Assembly: GCA_031282145.1 (NCBI GenBank) | Contig: JAITEG010000131.1 | Coordinates: forward strand, 1-35,540 | Direction: 5' to 3' | Length of the DNA stretch: 35,540 nucleotides | Origin: Spirochaetaceae bacterium | GTDB taxonomy: Bacteria > Spirochaetota > Spirochaetia > Treponematales > Breznakiellaceae | Part shown: piece by piece, positions 25,425-33,714 of the stretch | How positions within the stretch are numbered: position 1 is the first letter of the stretch | Layout of the letters: each line of letters opens with the position of its first letter | Position numbers and translations under genes: made by a program | The notes under the pieces: model-generated | Database searches by the model: none | Seen by the model: the letters and a program-made list of their open reading frames with translations, nothing else | Told to the model about the DNA's origin: nothing

Positions 25425-27108
25425 ACAATATTTTTTTGAACGGAATCTCCTGGCCCTTTCGGTTTCGGAGCCGGAACTCTGTTCCCGGCTTACTATGGCG
25501 GAAACAACCCTGGGGCGGTATAAATACCTCACCGCCCGTTCCGGCGTTCAGGTACCCGCCCTGGTAGATGCCACTGGGGCGGCTCACCCCCTCCATTCCC
25601 TGGTAGACCCCGAAAAAGAAGGGCGGCGGCTGGTTTCTACGGTAACCGATGAGGGGTTCCTGGTTTTTTTCGGCCTGGGTGGAGGATACCATATTGCGGC
25701 AGCGCTGGAACGGAAAGATATATACCGGGTTTTAGTGGTGGAGTATGACCTCAACGGAATCGCGGAATTGTTAAGCTCCCAGGACTACATCCATATTTTT
25801 AACGATTCCCGGTTCCGCTTATGGGCGGATCTTCCCCCGGCGGCTCTTGAAACCTATATTCCCCAGGTTTATCAGCCGGTTTTATACGGGGGCATCCGGG
25901 TGCTGCCCCTGCGGACCAGGACCGCCTTTGACGAGGCCCGGTTTACTGAAGCCGCCGGCGCCTTTACTCGGGCCATTGATCGGGTGAAAGGGGACTATTC
26001 GGTACAGGCCTATTTTGGAAAACGGTGGTTTTCAAATATCATCCGAAATATTTTCCGGGCGGAAGGGGAACTTCCCCCAATCCCGCCGATCCGTCATGTA
26101 GCGATCAGCGCCGCCGGTCCTTCCCTGAACGTACAACTCCCGGAACTTATCCGGCGGCGGGATTCCCGTTACCTCATAGCCACCGATACCTCCCTGCCGA
26201 GCCTCCTCGCCGCGGGGGTAGAACCGGATGCGGTGATTTCTATTGATTGTCAGCATATCAGCTATTATCACTTTATGGGTGGGTTTCCCGGCCACATCCC
26301 CCTGTTCCTGGATCTGGCAAGCCCCCCGGCGGTAGCCGCTTGTTCAAAAAATCTCCGGTTTTTTTCAAGCGGTCATCCCCTGGTCCGGTACATATCCCGG
26401 TTTTGGCGTTCTTTTCCCGCGGTAGATACCTCCGGAGGTAATGTTACTTACGCGGCTCTGTCCCTGGCGGAAATCCTGGGGGCGCAGCAAATAGAACTAT
26501 ACGGGGCTGATTTTTCCTATCCCCGGGGTATTACTTATGCCCGGGGTACCTATATTTACCCTTATTTTGATAAAAAACAAAACCGCTTTTCCCCGACGGA
26601 ATCCCTTTTTTCGGATTTCCTCTATCGCAGCCCTTACCTTACCCGGAAGGGGACCGGGGAATCCTGGTACTACGAGACCAAAATCATGTCCCGTTATCGG
26701 AAGGGATTGGAGGAAAAAGCCCATGCTCTGGGTACGGTCCGGGCGGTTCCCGGTATGGGCCCACCCCTGGATTTTGGAGAAAAATCCGCTTCCCCCAAGG
26801 GAAGACTGCTCCCTGTTTTTTCCTCCGGTCCCATGACCATGACCGCTGGGGAATTTCTTTGGGAATATCAAAAAAAGGTAAATTCCCTTCCATCCTGCCG
26901 AGGGGGGCTCCCATACTTTCTGGAAAAGCTCAAGGAGGATGAAAGCCTGATCCTGGCTACCCTGCTCCCCATGGGGGCCACATTAAAACGCCGCCGTCCG
27001 GAACTGACGGGAGAAGCGGTTTTGGAAGAGGTTCGAAGCTTATGCACTGCGGAGATACGCCGGATTTTAGGAACCGCGAAAATTAAAGCCTTCCATACCA
27101 GGCCATAG
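25414..27108 (+). CDS. MptE-like DUF115 protein (Maf-type family), second copy
   Basis: A 564-residue paralogue of the preceding gene. The core motif is VAISAAGPSLNVQLPEL near residue 230, then GVEPDAVISIDCQ. An N-terminal region of about 220 residues includes FFGLGGGYHIAAAL, a Rossmann-like turn. GAQQIELYGADFSYPRG follows later in the core. The pair is diverged, so they probably act on different substrates or as a heteromer. The start at 25414 follows GGGAGG (25403-25408) by 5 bases; 25417 is equally possible. The 3' end overlaps the convergent Memo-family gene by 26 bases. Confidence 0.85.
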   Translation: MMDKQYFFERNLLALSVSEPELCSRLTMAETTLGRYKYLTARSGVQVPALVDATGAAHPLHSLVDPEKEGRRLVSTVTDEGFLVFFGLGGGYHIAAALERKDIYRVLVVEYDLNGIAELLSSQDYIHIFNDSRFRLWADLPPAALETYIPQVYQPVLYGGIRVLPLRTRTAFDEARFTEAAGAFTRAIDRVKGDYSVQAYFGKRWFSNIIRNIFRAEGELPPIPPIRHVAISAAGPSLNVQLPELIRRRDSRYLIATDTSLPSLLAAGVEPDAVISIDCQHISYYHFMGGFPGHIPLFLDLASPPAVAACSKNLRFFSSGHPLVRYISRFWRSFPAVDTSGGNVTYAALSLAEILGAQQIELYGADFSYPRGITYARGTYIYPYFDKKQNRFSPTESLFSDFLYRSPYLTRKGTGESWYYETKIMSRYRKGLEEKAHALGTVRAVPGMGPPLDFGEKSASPKGRLLPVFSSGPMTMTAGEFLWEYQKKVNSLPSCRGGLPYFLEKLKEDESLILATLLPMGATLKRRRPELTGEAVLEEVRSLCTAEIRRILGTAKIKAFHTRP

Positions 27109-27928
27109 CGGCGTATCCCACAAAAGAATCGGGAGGTGACGAACCCTCGCGGCTCGCGGGGTCCGCGCTGGTACCGTAGGCGAGGAGAGTTCCCCGGGCT
27201 AATCCCCGGGCCTCGGCAAAACCCAAGGCGCCTAAAACCGCCCCGGCAGAACAGGCGGCCCTTTCCCCTTCTGCCCGTTCCAGCACCATACCGGGATCTC
27301 CCGCCTCGACGGCCTCAATAAACCGGGAATCATTTACCTTTTTCACCCATTCCAGGGCCTGCTTCCCGGCGCCATGGGGCATAAAACCATAATTACGTCC
27401 GTAGTGGGTGAGATCCGTAGAGGCGATAAGGACGGTTTTCCGCCCAAGCGCCATCCCGATTTGGGCGATCCGTTTTCCCCGTTCAAAGGAAGCCCCCTCC
27501 GCGGGGAGCCGTAGCCAGATGAGCCGGGCCCGGGGTAAAAAATAGGCCGCCATGGGGAGCTGTATTTCTACAGTATTATCCTGGTAAGCATCTCCGGCTC
27601 CTCCCAGCTCTTTTACGAGAATCTCCCGGAATTCCCGGTCTATCTCCATGGTACCCAGGGGGGTTGCCACTCCGTCCTCTTCGGCAAAAAAAGGGGGCAG
27701 CCCTGCGGGAAGATGCCCCCCGATAACCACCACCGTATCGGCATCCCGATCCAGGGCCGATATGGCCCGGGCAGCGATAACCCCGGAATAAAACCACCCC
27801 GCGTGGGGGGCCATAACCACCGGGGCCGATCTTTCCCTCGCCGCTTCGTAATCCTCAAGAAATTGCTTGATTTCCTCAGGTGTCTGGGGGTACCAGCCCG
27901 GGGGGAGCTGTCTTTTCCTCACTATCAT
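27083..27928 (-). CDS. Memo-family protein (AmmeMemoRadiSam system protein B)
   Basis: A 281-residue protein of the MEMO1 family, related in fold to LigB dioxygenases. Visible motifs are APHAGWFYSG, VVIGGHLPAG, NTVEIQLPM, STDLTHYG and the late Cys region RAACSAGAVLGAL; the two His and one Cys are the residues that bind metal in family members. In bacteria it often sits with an AMMECR1 protein and a radical SAM enzyme, but neither partner is adjacent here. Function is unproven. The ATG at 27928 follows AGGGGG about 10 bases upstream. It is divergent from the GGDEF-like gene and convergent with the DUF115 gene. Confidence 0.88.
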   Translation of the reverse strand: MIVRKRQLPPGWYPQTPEEIKQFLEDYEAARERSAPVVMAPHAGWFYSGVIAARAISALDRDADTVVVIGGHLPAGLPPFFAEEDGVATPLGTMEIDREFREILVKELGGAGDAYQDNTVEIQLPMAAYFLPRARLIWLRLPAEGASFERGKRIAQIGMALGRKTVLIASTDLTHYGRNYGFMPHGAGKQALEWVKKVNDSRFIEAVEAGDPGMVLERAEGERAACSAGAVLGALGFAEARGLARGTLLAYGTSADPASREGSSPPDSFVGYAAMAWYGRL

Positions 27929-27963
27929 TATTTATTACCCCCTTCACCGAGAAATTTGAACTA

Positions 27964-28040
27964 TTTTGAGCCGGTTTCAAAACGCAAGGAGGTCTTAAAA
28001 AGACTTCGAAAAAACCGGCCGGGTTTTGAAAAAGCCTCAG
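27964..28040. repeat. Structured intergenic element, copy B
   Basis: An inner hairpin GAGGTCTT/AAGACTTC (27989-28007) is enclosed by TTTCAAAAC (27975-27983) and its exact reverse complement GTTTTGAAA (28023-28031), and ends GTTTTGAAAAAGCCTCAG (28023-28040). An additional TTTTGA (27964-27969) could pair with the same TCAAAA, giving two mutually exclusive folds. It resembles copy A at 21320-21423. Confidence 0.55.
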
Positions 28041-28070
28041 ATTATCCTAGCATGATATTGAAAAAACGTA

Positions 28071-28076
28071 TATAAT
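28071..28076 (+). promoter_or_regulatory. -10 box of the degenerate-GGDEF gene
   Basis: TATAAT ends 6 bases before the ATG at 28083, so the transcript should start on or beside the start codon. The -35 at 17-18 bases is poor. Confidence 0.6.
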
Positions 28077-28082
28077 AAGGGC

Positions 28083-29288
28083 ATGCGTCAAAAAATATCG
28101 TCGGTTATCGCGATCATCTGTATATCGGTATATGTTTTGGCCCTGGGAATCGCCGCCTATAACATCGTTACCGGTATTAACGAGCGCCAAAGGTTAGCGG
28201 AACGGGAATTTGCCGGTTTGGTGGCTACCGCCGGAGCGGCGGGGGTTCTGGGATTCATGAACGAACCCTTTAAAGAGGCCATTCAGGATGCCCTGATGGA
28301 TTCCCAAACCCTCCAGGCGGTGATCATCTCCGGTCCCTGGGGAGTGGATGCCTTTGAACGGGAACGGGGCCGGGTCATTACCCGGACAGATGAGTCCCCC
28401 CGGTTTAAAACCGCCTTCGGCCTTTCGGCAAAGCCTTTTTTTGAGCCCCTCAGTCAGGGGGGGCTCCGGAACGCCACCATCAGCGCGGTTGCGAGTTATA
28501 TCGATCGCGAAGGCATTATCGACATATTAAAATATACCCTCCTCGCGGTTTTAGCGGCCCTGGCTATTGCCTTTTGCACCCTCTTCCTGGAAGCCTACCC
28601 GGGTAAGTCCGCGGTATCTGCCGGGCCGCCTTCCCGAAAACAGCGGGCAAAACCGGTACCGGAAGAAGCGGAGATCCTAGGGGGGGATGATTTTTTTCCC
28701 GGGGAGGAGTTTGCCCCAGGAGAGGCGGAATACGTCCCCAAAGCGGCCGTGGATATTCCTCCGGAAACGCCCCGGGGGCTCTATTCACCCCACGGCAATA
28801 TAGGATGGGAGGACTATACTAAGGATCGGCTTTCATCGGAACTCCACCGCTGCGCCGCTTCTGAACAGGATCTCACTTTTATGATTATCGCCTTCAAAAT
28901 CCCGGGAAAGGTTGACGAGCCGGTATTTATTCAGCTTGCCGATGAAGCGGTAAAATATTTTACCCACCGGGATCTGATTTTTGAAAAAGGAGGCCGGGGG
29001 ATTTCGGTTATTATTCCCAATATCGACCTGGAGCAGGGTCTGGCAAAATCCGAAATTTTCCTTGACCAGATGTTGCAATATCTCCCGCCGGCCTTCAAAA
29101 AAACAGATCTTTGCATCGGCCTGAGTTCCCGGTCAGGGCGGCTTATCGGCGAGGAACGGCTCATCTTTGAAGCCGAAAAGGCCCTGGAAAAGGCCCTGCG
29201 GGATCCGGTATCTTCCGTGGTGGCCTTTAAAAGCGACCCAGAAAAATACCGGGCCTTTATTGCGTCACGAAATAAGAAACGTCCCTGA
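28083..29288 (+). CDS. Membrane sensor-like protein with degenerate GGDEF domain
   Basis: A 401-residue protein with two transmembrane helices (about 8-28 and 150-168) around a periplasmic domain of about 120 residues, then an acidic linker and a C-terminal GGDEF-like fold (about 250-395). The signature loop is GGRGI (303-307) in place of GGDEF, so the metal- and GTP-contacting acidic residues are gone. Diguanylate cyclase activity is therefore unlikely. It could bind GTP or c-di-GMP, or be a structural partner. The rest of the fold (SVIIPNIDLEQGLAKSE, ICIGLSSR-like strand, FEAEKALEKAL helix) is kept. It is monocistronic. The last 32 bases overlap the convergent DUF4340 gene. Confidence 0.78.
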   Translation: MRQKISSVIAIICISVYVLALGIAAYNIVTGINERQRLAEREFAGLVATAGAAGVLGFMNEPFKEAIQDALMDSQTLQAVIISGPWGVDAFERERGRVITRTDESPRFKTAFGLSAKPFFEPLSQGGLRNATISAVASYIDREGIIDILKYTLLAVLAALAIAFCTLFLEAYPGKSAVSAGPPSRKQRAKPVPEEAEILGGDDFFPGEEFAPGEAEYVPKAAVDIPPETPRGLYSPHGNIGWEDYTKDRLSSELHRCAASEQDLTFMIIAFKIPGKVDEPVFIQLADEAVKYFTHRDLIFEKGGRGISVIIPNIDLEQGLAKSEIFLDQMLQYLPPAFKKTDLCIGLSSRSGRLIGEERLIFEAEKALEKALRDPVSSVVAFKSDPEKYRAFIASRNKKRP

Positions 29289-30243
29289 AAAGACGGTTCA
29301 TCGTCCACTCCGCCAGGGAATACACATAACGGGAACCGGATGATAGGGCGGGGCGGTTCCCTGACTCCATTGAGGGACCAATTTTGATGACCCGGGTAGT
29401 ATTGTCCCCGATCTGCAGGGTAATCTGCCCTTCGGTAAAAACCGGATCCGCAGTGGTCATTGAAGAAACAAAATCCTCCCCTTCCGCTTCCATCACGGCT
29501 CGGATATAGGATTCCACCTTACCCGTATCCAGGACCTCCCCGGTCCCCCCCTCTTGTATCCAGTTTGTCCCGTCCCGGCGGAGGGTAAAGCCCAGGGCCG
29601 GGAAATTTTCATCCTCCGGCTTTATGGGAGGGGTGAGGATAATCCGCTGAACCATATCGGCCCCGACCGGGGCGGCTTCGTTTTCCGGAAAAAGCCGCAA
29701 ATTGTACCAGGAGGAACGGGCACCGGTAATATACGAAGCCAGCTTGTTTTCCCCGGAACGGACCTCATCCTGAGTATTTTTGCGGAGGTATACTTCCTTA
29801 CCCGAAGCATCCCCCTCACCGATGAGCAAATCCAGTAAGGGATAGCCGGTGGCCGGGCCGCCCCGGACGACGATACGGGAGGCATCCTCGGCAAGGAGAC
29901 CCAATTTCTCATGGGAAGCGGCGGAAGAAGCCCGGAGGGGATAGGCGGCTTTGGCGGAAAGGATCCGGAAAAGGTCCTCCACCCGCTCTTGTTTGGCCGG
30001 ATATTCCTGCCCTTCAAAAGAAACGAACCATCCGCCGCTGTTCCGTATCAGGGTAAGGCCCTCTTTTCCCTGGTCATAGATCTCCACCCGATCCGCCTGA
30101 TCCACCCATTCGCTCTGGAGCCAGACATAAGAGGCATCCCGGGAATTGACCCGTTCGGGATCAAAAACCAGGGTAGCGGTATATACCAACCCAAGAACAC
30201 CGGTTAAAATCGAAAGGATCAATAATTTCTTTTTAAACACCAT
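29257..30243 (-). CDS. DUF4340-domain envelope protein
   Basis: A 328-residue protein with an N-terminal membrane anchor or uncleaved signal (about 5-24) and a large extracytoplasmic beta-rich region. Its repeated strand pattern (VDRVEIYDQGKEGLTLIRNSGG-like, then RIVVRGG and LLDLLIGEGDASGKEVYLRK) is the DUF4340 fold, which is commonly encoded next to Gld-type ABC systems. It is the last gene of the operon and overlaps the GldG-like stop by 11 bases. No molecular function is known; a periplasmic partner of the ABC complex is likely. Confidence 0.85.
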   Translation of the reverse strand: MVFKKKLLILSILTGVLGLVYTATLVFDPERVNSRDASYVWLQSEWVDQADRVEIYDQGKEGLTLIRNSGGWFVSFEGQEYPAKQERVEDLFRILSAKAAYPLRASSAASHEKLGLLAEDASRIVVRGGPATGYPLLDLLIGEGDASGKEVYLRKNTQDEVRSGENKLASYITGARSSWYNLRLFPENEAAPVGADMVQRIILTPPIKPEDENFPALGFTLRRDGTNWIQEGGTGEVLDTGKVESYIRAVMEAEGEDFVSSMTTADPVFTEGQITLQIGDNTTRVIKIGPSMESGNRPALSSGSRYVYSLAEWTMNRLFRDVSYFVTQ

Positions 30244-31849
30244 CGGAAAGCTCCCTTCCTTTAGTCTTTGTCCGTCTTTTAAGATTTCGGACTATACCCA
30301 ATACCACGATCCCTAAGGGAATGATCCCGACATTGAGGATTTGGCTAAACCTCATGGCTTTGAGCCGTTTTTCAGGATCGAGGATCCGGTCAAGCCGTCC
30401 CGCCTGGGGCTGCCGATTTCTGATACCAATGATATCATCATCATTCCCCAGCCAATCCGCGGTTTTGAGCATAAAATCAAGATTTTGAAAACCCTGTCCC
30501 GAGGTCATTTGAATAAGGGTAGTGGCCAGATCACTATCCCCAATAACTACCATCCGGGATTCCCGGGTTTCCACGGGAAGATCCGGTAATGTTTCCTCGG
30601 AACCTTCCCGGATTGGTTTAGGTTTATTCCTGAACCAACTGGGGAATTTTCCCGAAAGAGCCACGGCGAGGACTTTGGTTCCCCGAGTGTCAGGCTCCTC
30701 CATTTCAAAAAGGTAACTGGTATCGGGGTTTGCGGAAAAATCCTTGGTCATGAGCCACGCCTCGGCTGTCGTGGATAAGAGGATCTCCCCCTCCACCGAT
30801 TCGGGGGGATTTAAGGTTATGGGGCTTGCCCAAAAAAGGTCCATCCCGCCGAATCCCGCGGTAAGGGGATGTTTGGTATTACCGTTCTCCGCCAATACCC
30901 CTATCCAATGGGGATACCGGACTATCCTAAACTGTATGGAACCTGAGGGAGAGGCGGTCTGGTATTGCAGGGTCAGGGCGGAACGATCCAATACCATTTC
31001 GCTCTCGACCGCGGCGCCGTAGGACGCAACCATGGAGAGGAGGCCGCCGTCATTTTTTGCCCGGGATTCCAGGCTTCCTTTGGTATTCACCCAGACCCCT
31101 TCCAGGCTGAAAAGGACCTTTCCTCCGTTCTGAATATACCGGTCTATGCGGTAGAGGGCCCATTCATCCAACTCCTCCACCCCTCCGAAGACCAAAAGGG
31201 CCGGCAGAATATCGCTTATTTCTTCCCCGGGACTTAACACCCTGACCCGGTATCCCGATTGAGTGAGAACCTGATTCAGGTAGCCGAAGTCCTGTGACCA
31301 CTCTTTATCCGCGTCGGCGACTAAAATCCCCACTTCCCGCTCGGACTCCCGCAGCATGGAACGAATCCGGGAACTGATATCATACTCCAGGGTATCCAGA
31401 GAAAACACCCAGGGTAACACGGCGATTTGATCGAGATATTCGATCAGTATTCCCGTATAGACCGTGGACAAGGTGGCCTCATCCCGCTCAACGGTCTGGA
31501 TCTGCCGGCCCTGGATCCCCATTTGCTCCACCGCCTGAACCATCTCTGTTTTAGCGGGGTCCCGCCGGGTAAAGCGGATTTTACCCCGGGAATAGGCCGC
31601 GTATTCCCGGAGCAGATCCTCGACTTCTCCGGGGAGGGGGTGGATGGTAAAGAGTTTGTCAGACACATAATAGGTGATCCGCACCTGGTCGGGAATTTCA
31701 CCGGAGAGGTTCCGGGAAACTTGGGAAATGGTATAGGCCTTATTTTTGGTTAAGTCCAACCGGAACCAGATCCGCCGGCTGACCAGCAAGAGCAGGATCA
31801 AAGCGGCGACGGATAGAACCGTTAAAATCCAAGTTTGTCTTTTGGTCAT
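30233..31849 (-). CDS. GldG-like ABC-associated membrane protein
   Basis: A 538-residue protein with one transmembrane helix at each end (about 8-25 and 508-525) and a large extracytoplasmic middle. The LDLTKNKAYTIS opening after the first helix and the DTLEYDISSRIRSML and VGILVADADKEW stretches match the Gldg family, named from the Flavobacterium gliding motility ABC system. Spirochaetes do not glide that way, so here it more likely serves envelope export or maintenance. The start lies 3 bases after the permease stop, with GGAGGTAAGGG as Shine-Dalgarno inside the permease end. Confidence 0.88.
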   Translation of the reverse strand: MTKRQTWILTVLSVAALILLLLVSRRIWFRLDLTKNKAYTISQVSRNLSGEIPDQVRITYYVSDKLFTIHPLPGEVEDLLREYAAYSRGKIRFTRRDPAKTEMVQAVEQMGIQGRQIQTVERDEATLSTVYTGILIEYLDQIAVLPWVFSLDTLEYDISSRIRSMLRESEREVGILVADADKEWSQDFGYLNQVLTQSGYRVRVLSPGEEISDILPALLVFGGVEELDEWALYRIDRYIQNGGKVLFSLEGVWVNTKGSLESRAKNDGGLLSMVASYGAAVESEMVLDRSALTLQYQTASPSGSIQFRIVRYPHWIGVLAENGNTKHPLTAGFGGMDLFWASPITLNPPESVEGEILLSTTAEAWLMTKDFSANPDTSYLFEMEEPDTRGTKVLAVALSGKFPSWFRNKPKPIREGSEETLPDLPVETRESRMVVIGDSDLATTLIQMTSGQGFQNLDFMLKTADWLGNDDDIIGIRNRQPQAGRLDRILDPEKRLKAMRFSQILNVGIIPLGIVVLGIVRNLKRRTKTKGRELSDGV

Positions 31850-31852
31850 CCC

Positions 31853-32587
31853 TTACCTCCATTTCCTAAAAAGCAGTACCCGGGTATTAAAAAACAAAAA
31901 CAGCGCCGTGGTAATAATAAAAAACGAAAGGTCCCGGGTGTCGATAAGTCCTTTGGAAAAACTTTCAAAATGAAAGGTCAGGGAAATAAAATTAATACCT
32001 TCGCTCAACCACAGGGGGAGATTGAGGGTAAGGGTGAACTGGCTGGCCAGCATCACGAAAAGGAGTACCACGGCGCTTCCGAGGAACGCGCCGGCCTGGT
32101 TTTTCGACAGGGAGGAGAGGAAAAGCCCCAGAGCGGTAGCGGATGAACCCAGCAGGAAGGCCCCGGCGTATTCCGTGAGTATAACGCCTGAGTCAAAAGA
32201 ACCCAGGGGTACCAGGCTCAAGGGCACCGGTACGGTAAGGAGCATCAGCGCCGTCACGACCGCAAGGGAAGAAAAGAATTTCCCGAGGACCAGGTCCCAT
32301 TCGGAAAAAGGCATGGAGAGGAGAATTTCCACGGTCCCCAGTTTCCGTTCCTCCGCCCAGCTCTTCATCGTAATCACCGGGATCACCAGGATAAAGGCCA
32401 GGGGGAAGCCCCCGAAAAAAGGCCGTAATGTAGCGGTATTCAAAGAAAAAAAACGCTGGAAGTAAAAAAACCAGAGACTCGTAAACAGGAGAAAGAACAC
32501 GGCGATTCCGTAAAAGGCCGGAGAAATACTGTACGAGTAGAGTTCCTTCCTCGCCAGGGCAAGGGCTTTGCGGGGCAGGTACTTCAT
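31853..32587 (-). CDS. ABC-2-type permease, GldF-like
   Basis: A 244-residue inner-membrane protein with about six hydrophobic helices. The segment MKSWAEERKLGTVEILLSMP after the second helix is the conserved cytoplasmic loop of GldF/NosY-type ABC permeases, where the ATPase docks. The ATG overlaps the stop of the ATPase gene (ATGA, 4 bases), so the two are coupled. It should form the membrane channel of the Gld-type complex with the downstream GldG-like protein. Confidence 0.92.
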   Translation of the reverse strand: MKYLPRKALALARKELYSYSISPAFYGIAVFFLLFTSLWFFYFQRFFSLNTATLRPFFGGFPLAFILVIPVITMKSWAEERKLGTVEILLSMPFSEWDLVLGKFFSSLAVVTALMLLTVPVPLSLVPLGSFDSGVILTEYAGAFLLGSSATALGLFLSSLSKNQAGAFLGSAVVLLFVMLASQFTLTLNLPLWLSEGINFISLTFHFESFSKGLIDTRDLSFFIITTALFLFFNTRVLLFRKWR

Positions 32588-33591
32588 GGCCGATCCTCCT
32601 CTTCGCCGGTTAGCTTTACAAAAATATCTTCCAGGCTGAGCCGCTTCCGGTCCATCCTGAGAATCTTAAAGCCCCGGGAAACCGCCCAGTCGAAGATCCC
32701 TTCCCCGGCGTCCCCTTCGTCCCCCGCCCCTTCGGTCCCCGCCGCCCGGGCCGGGAGGAAAAAGCTTACCGCCACCGTCCCGCCAGGGCCGTCGCTGATG
32801 TTGACCCCCGGAAGCTCCCCGGCCGGAAGGCCCGGAAGGCCCGCCAGGGCGTCAGGCAAAAGCGCGGCGTCCGCCCCCTTAAGGACGAGCTCCCAGGTAT
32901 CCCCCCCCTTCATGGAACCGGCGATTTCTTCGGGTTTGCCCTGGGCGGCGATCCTGCCCTCGTTGAGGATGAGGACCTGGGAACAAACCGCTTCGACCTC
33001 CTGCAAAATATGGGTAGAAAGGATGACGGTTTTCCGCTTGCCCAGTTCCCTGATGAGGCCGCGGATCTCGATGATCTGGTTCGGGTCGAGGCCTGAGGTC
33101 GGTTCATCCAGGATGAGAATGGGCGGGTCATGGATGATGGCCTGGGCCAGCCCGAGGCGCTGCTTATACCCCTTGGAAAGGGTTTCGATTTTCTTGCCCG
33201 CCACCTGCCGGGGGCCGGAGGCCTCCAGCCCGCAGGCATCCAGAGCGGATTGGATCTTCTTTTTTTGATCCTCCCGGGGAATAAGCCGGGCCTCCGCGAT
33301 AAAGGTGAGGTATTCCAGGGGGGTCAAATCCCCGTAAAGGGGGACGCTTTCGGGGAGGTACCCGATACGGCTCTTCACCGCCAGAGGCTCATCCTGGACG
33401 GAAATACCATCCACCAATACCGTTCCCCCCGAGGGAAAATGATACCCCGTGAGGATCTTCATGATGGTCGTTTTTCCCGCCCCGTTAGGCCCGAGAAAGC
33501 CCAGGACCTGCTCCCTGCCTACTGAAAAGGACACGTCCTTAACCGCTTCCACCGGCCCGTACCGTTTGGTAAGGTTCTGTACTTCTATCAT
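32584..33591 (-). CDS. ABC transporter ATP-binding protein, GldA-like
   Basis: A 335-residue ATPase. Walker A GPNGAGKTT (34-42), signature LSKGYKQR (138-145, the form common in this ABC-2 branch), Walker B ILILDEP (158-164), D-loop SGLDP and the switch His in LSTHIL. The C-terminal 100 residues include a Gly/Ala/Asp-rich spacer (about 260-295) before a closing domain, longer than a minimal ATPase. It powers the downstream permease and is the first gene of a four-gene operon. The start at 33591 is supported by the promoter at 33627-33599; no Shine-Dalgarno is present. Confidence 0.94.
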   Translation of the reverse strand: MIEVQNLTKRYGPVEAVKDVSFSVGREQVLGFLGPNGAGKTTIMKILTGYHFPSGGTVLVDGISVQDEPLAVKSRIGYLPESVPLYGDLTPLEYLTFIAEARLIPREDQKKKIQSALDACGLEASGPRQVAGKKIETLSKGYKQRLGLAQAIIHDPPILILDEPTSGLDPNQIIEIRGLIRELGKRKTVILSTHILQEVEAVCSQVLILNEGRIAAQGKPEEIAGSMKGGDTWELVLKGADAALLPDALAGLPGLPAGELPGVNISDGPGGTVAVSFFLPARAAGTEGAGDEGDAGEGIFDWAVSRGFKILRMDRKRLSLEDIFVKLTGEEEDRP

Positions 33592-33598
33592 ATTGATT

Positions 33599-33627
33599 TA
33601 TATACAAAAAAATTTGAGAAATGACAA
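33599..33627 (-). promoter_or_regulatory. Promoter of the Gld-type ABC operon, leaderless spacing
   Basis: Minus-strand TTGTCA (33627-33622), 17 bases, TATATA (33604-33599), then 7 bases to the ATG at 33591. Each hexamer matches 5 of 6 consensus bases. The predicted transcript begins at the start codon. Confidence 0.75.
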
Positions 33628-33714
33628 CGGGGGCAGGGGGGAATTAAAAAACACCGCTATTCACTATTCATTCTTTCTTCTTGTTTTCCATTCTTTATTA
33701 GTAATAGTTCGGGG

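Noticed and set aside
32584-33591. LSKGYKQ signature as an aberrant ABC motif
   Set aside because: This form is common in GldA/CcmA-type ATPases, so it is not unusual.
33650-33700. Terminator after RNase Z
   Set aside because: Only a T/C-rich run with short TATTCA repeats is seen; no stable stem followed by a T-run on the minus strand.
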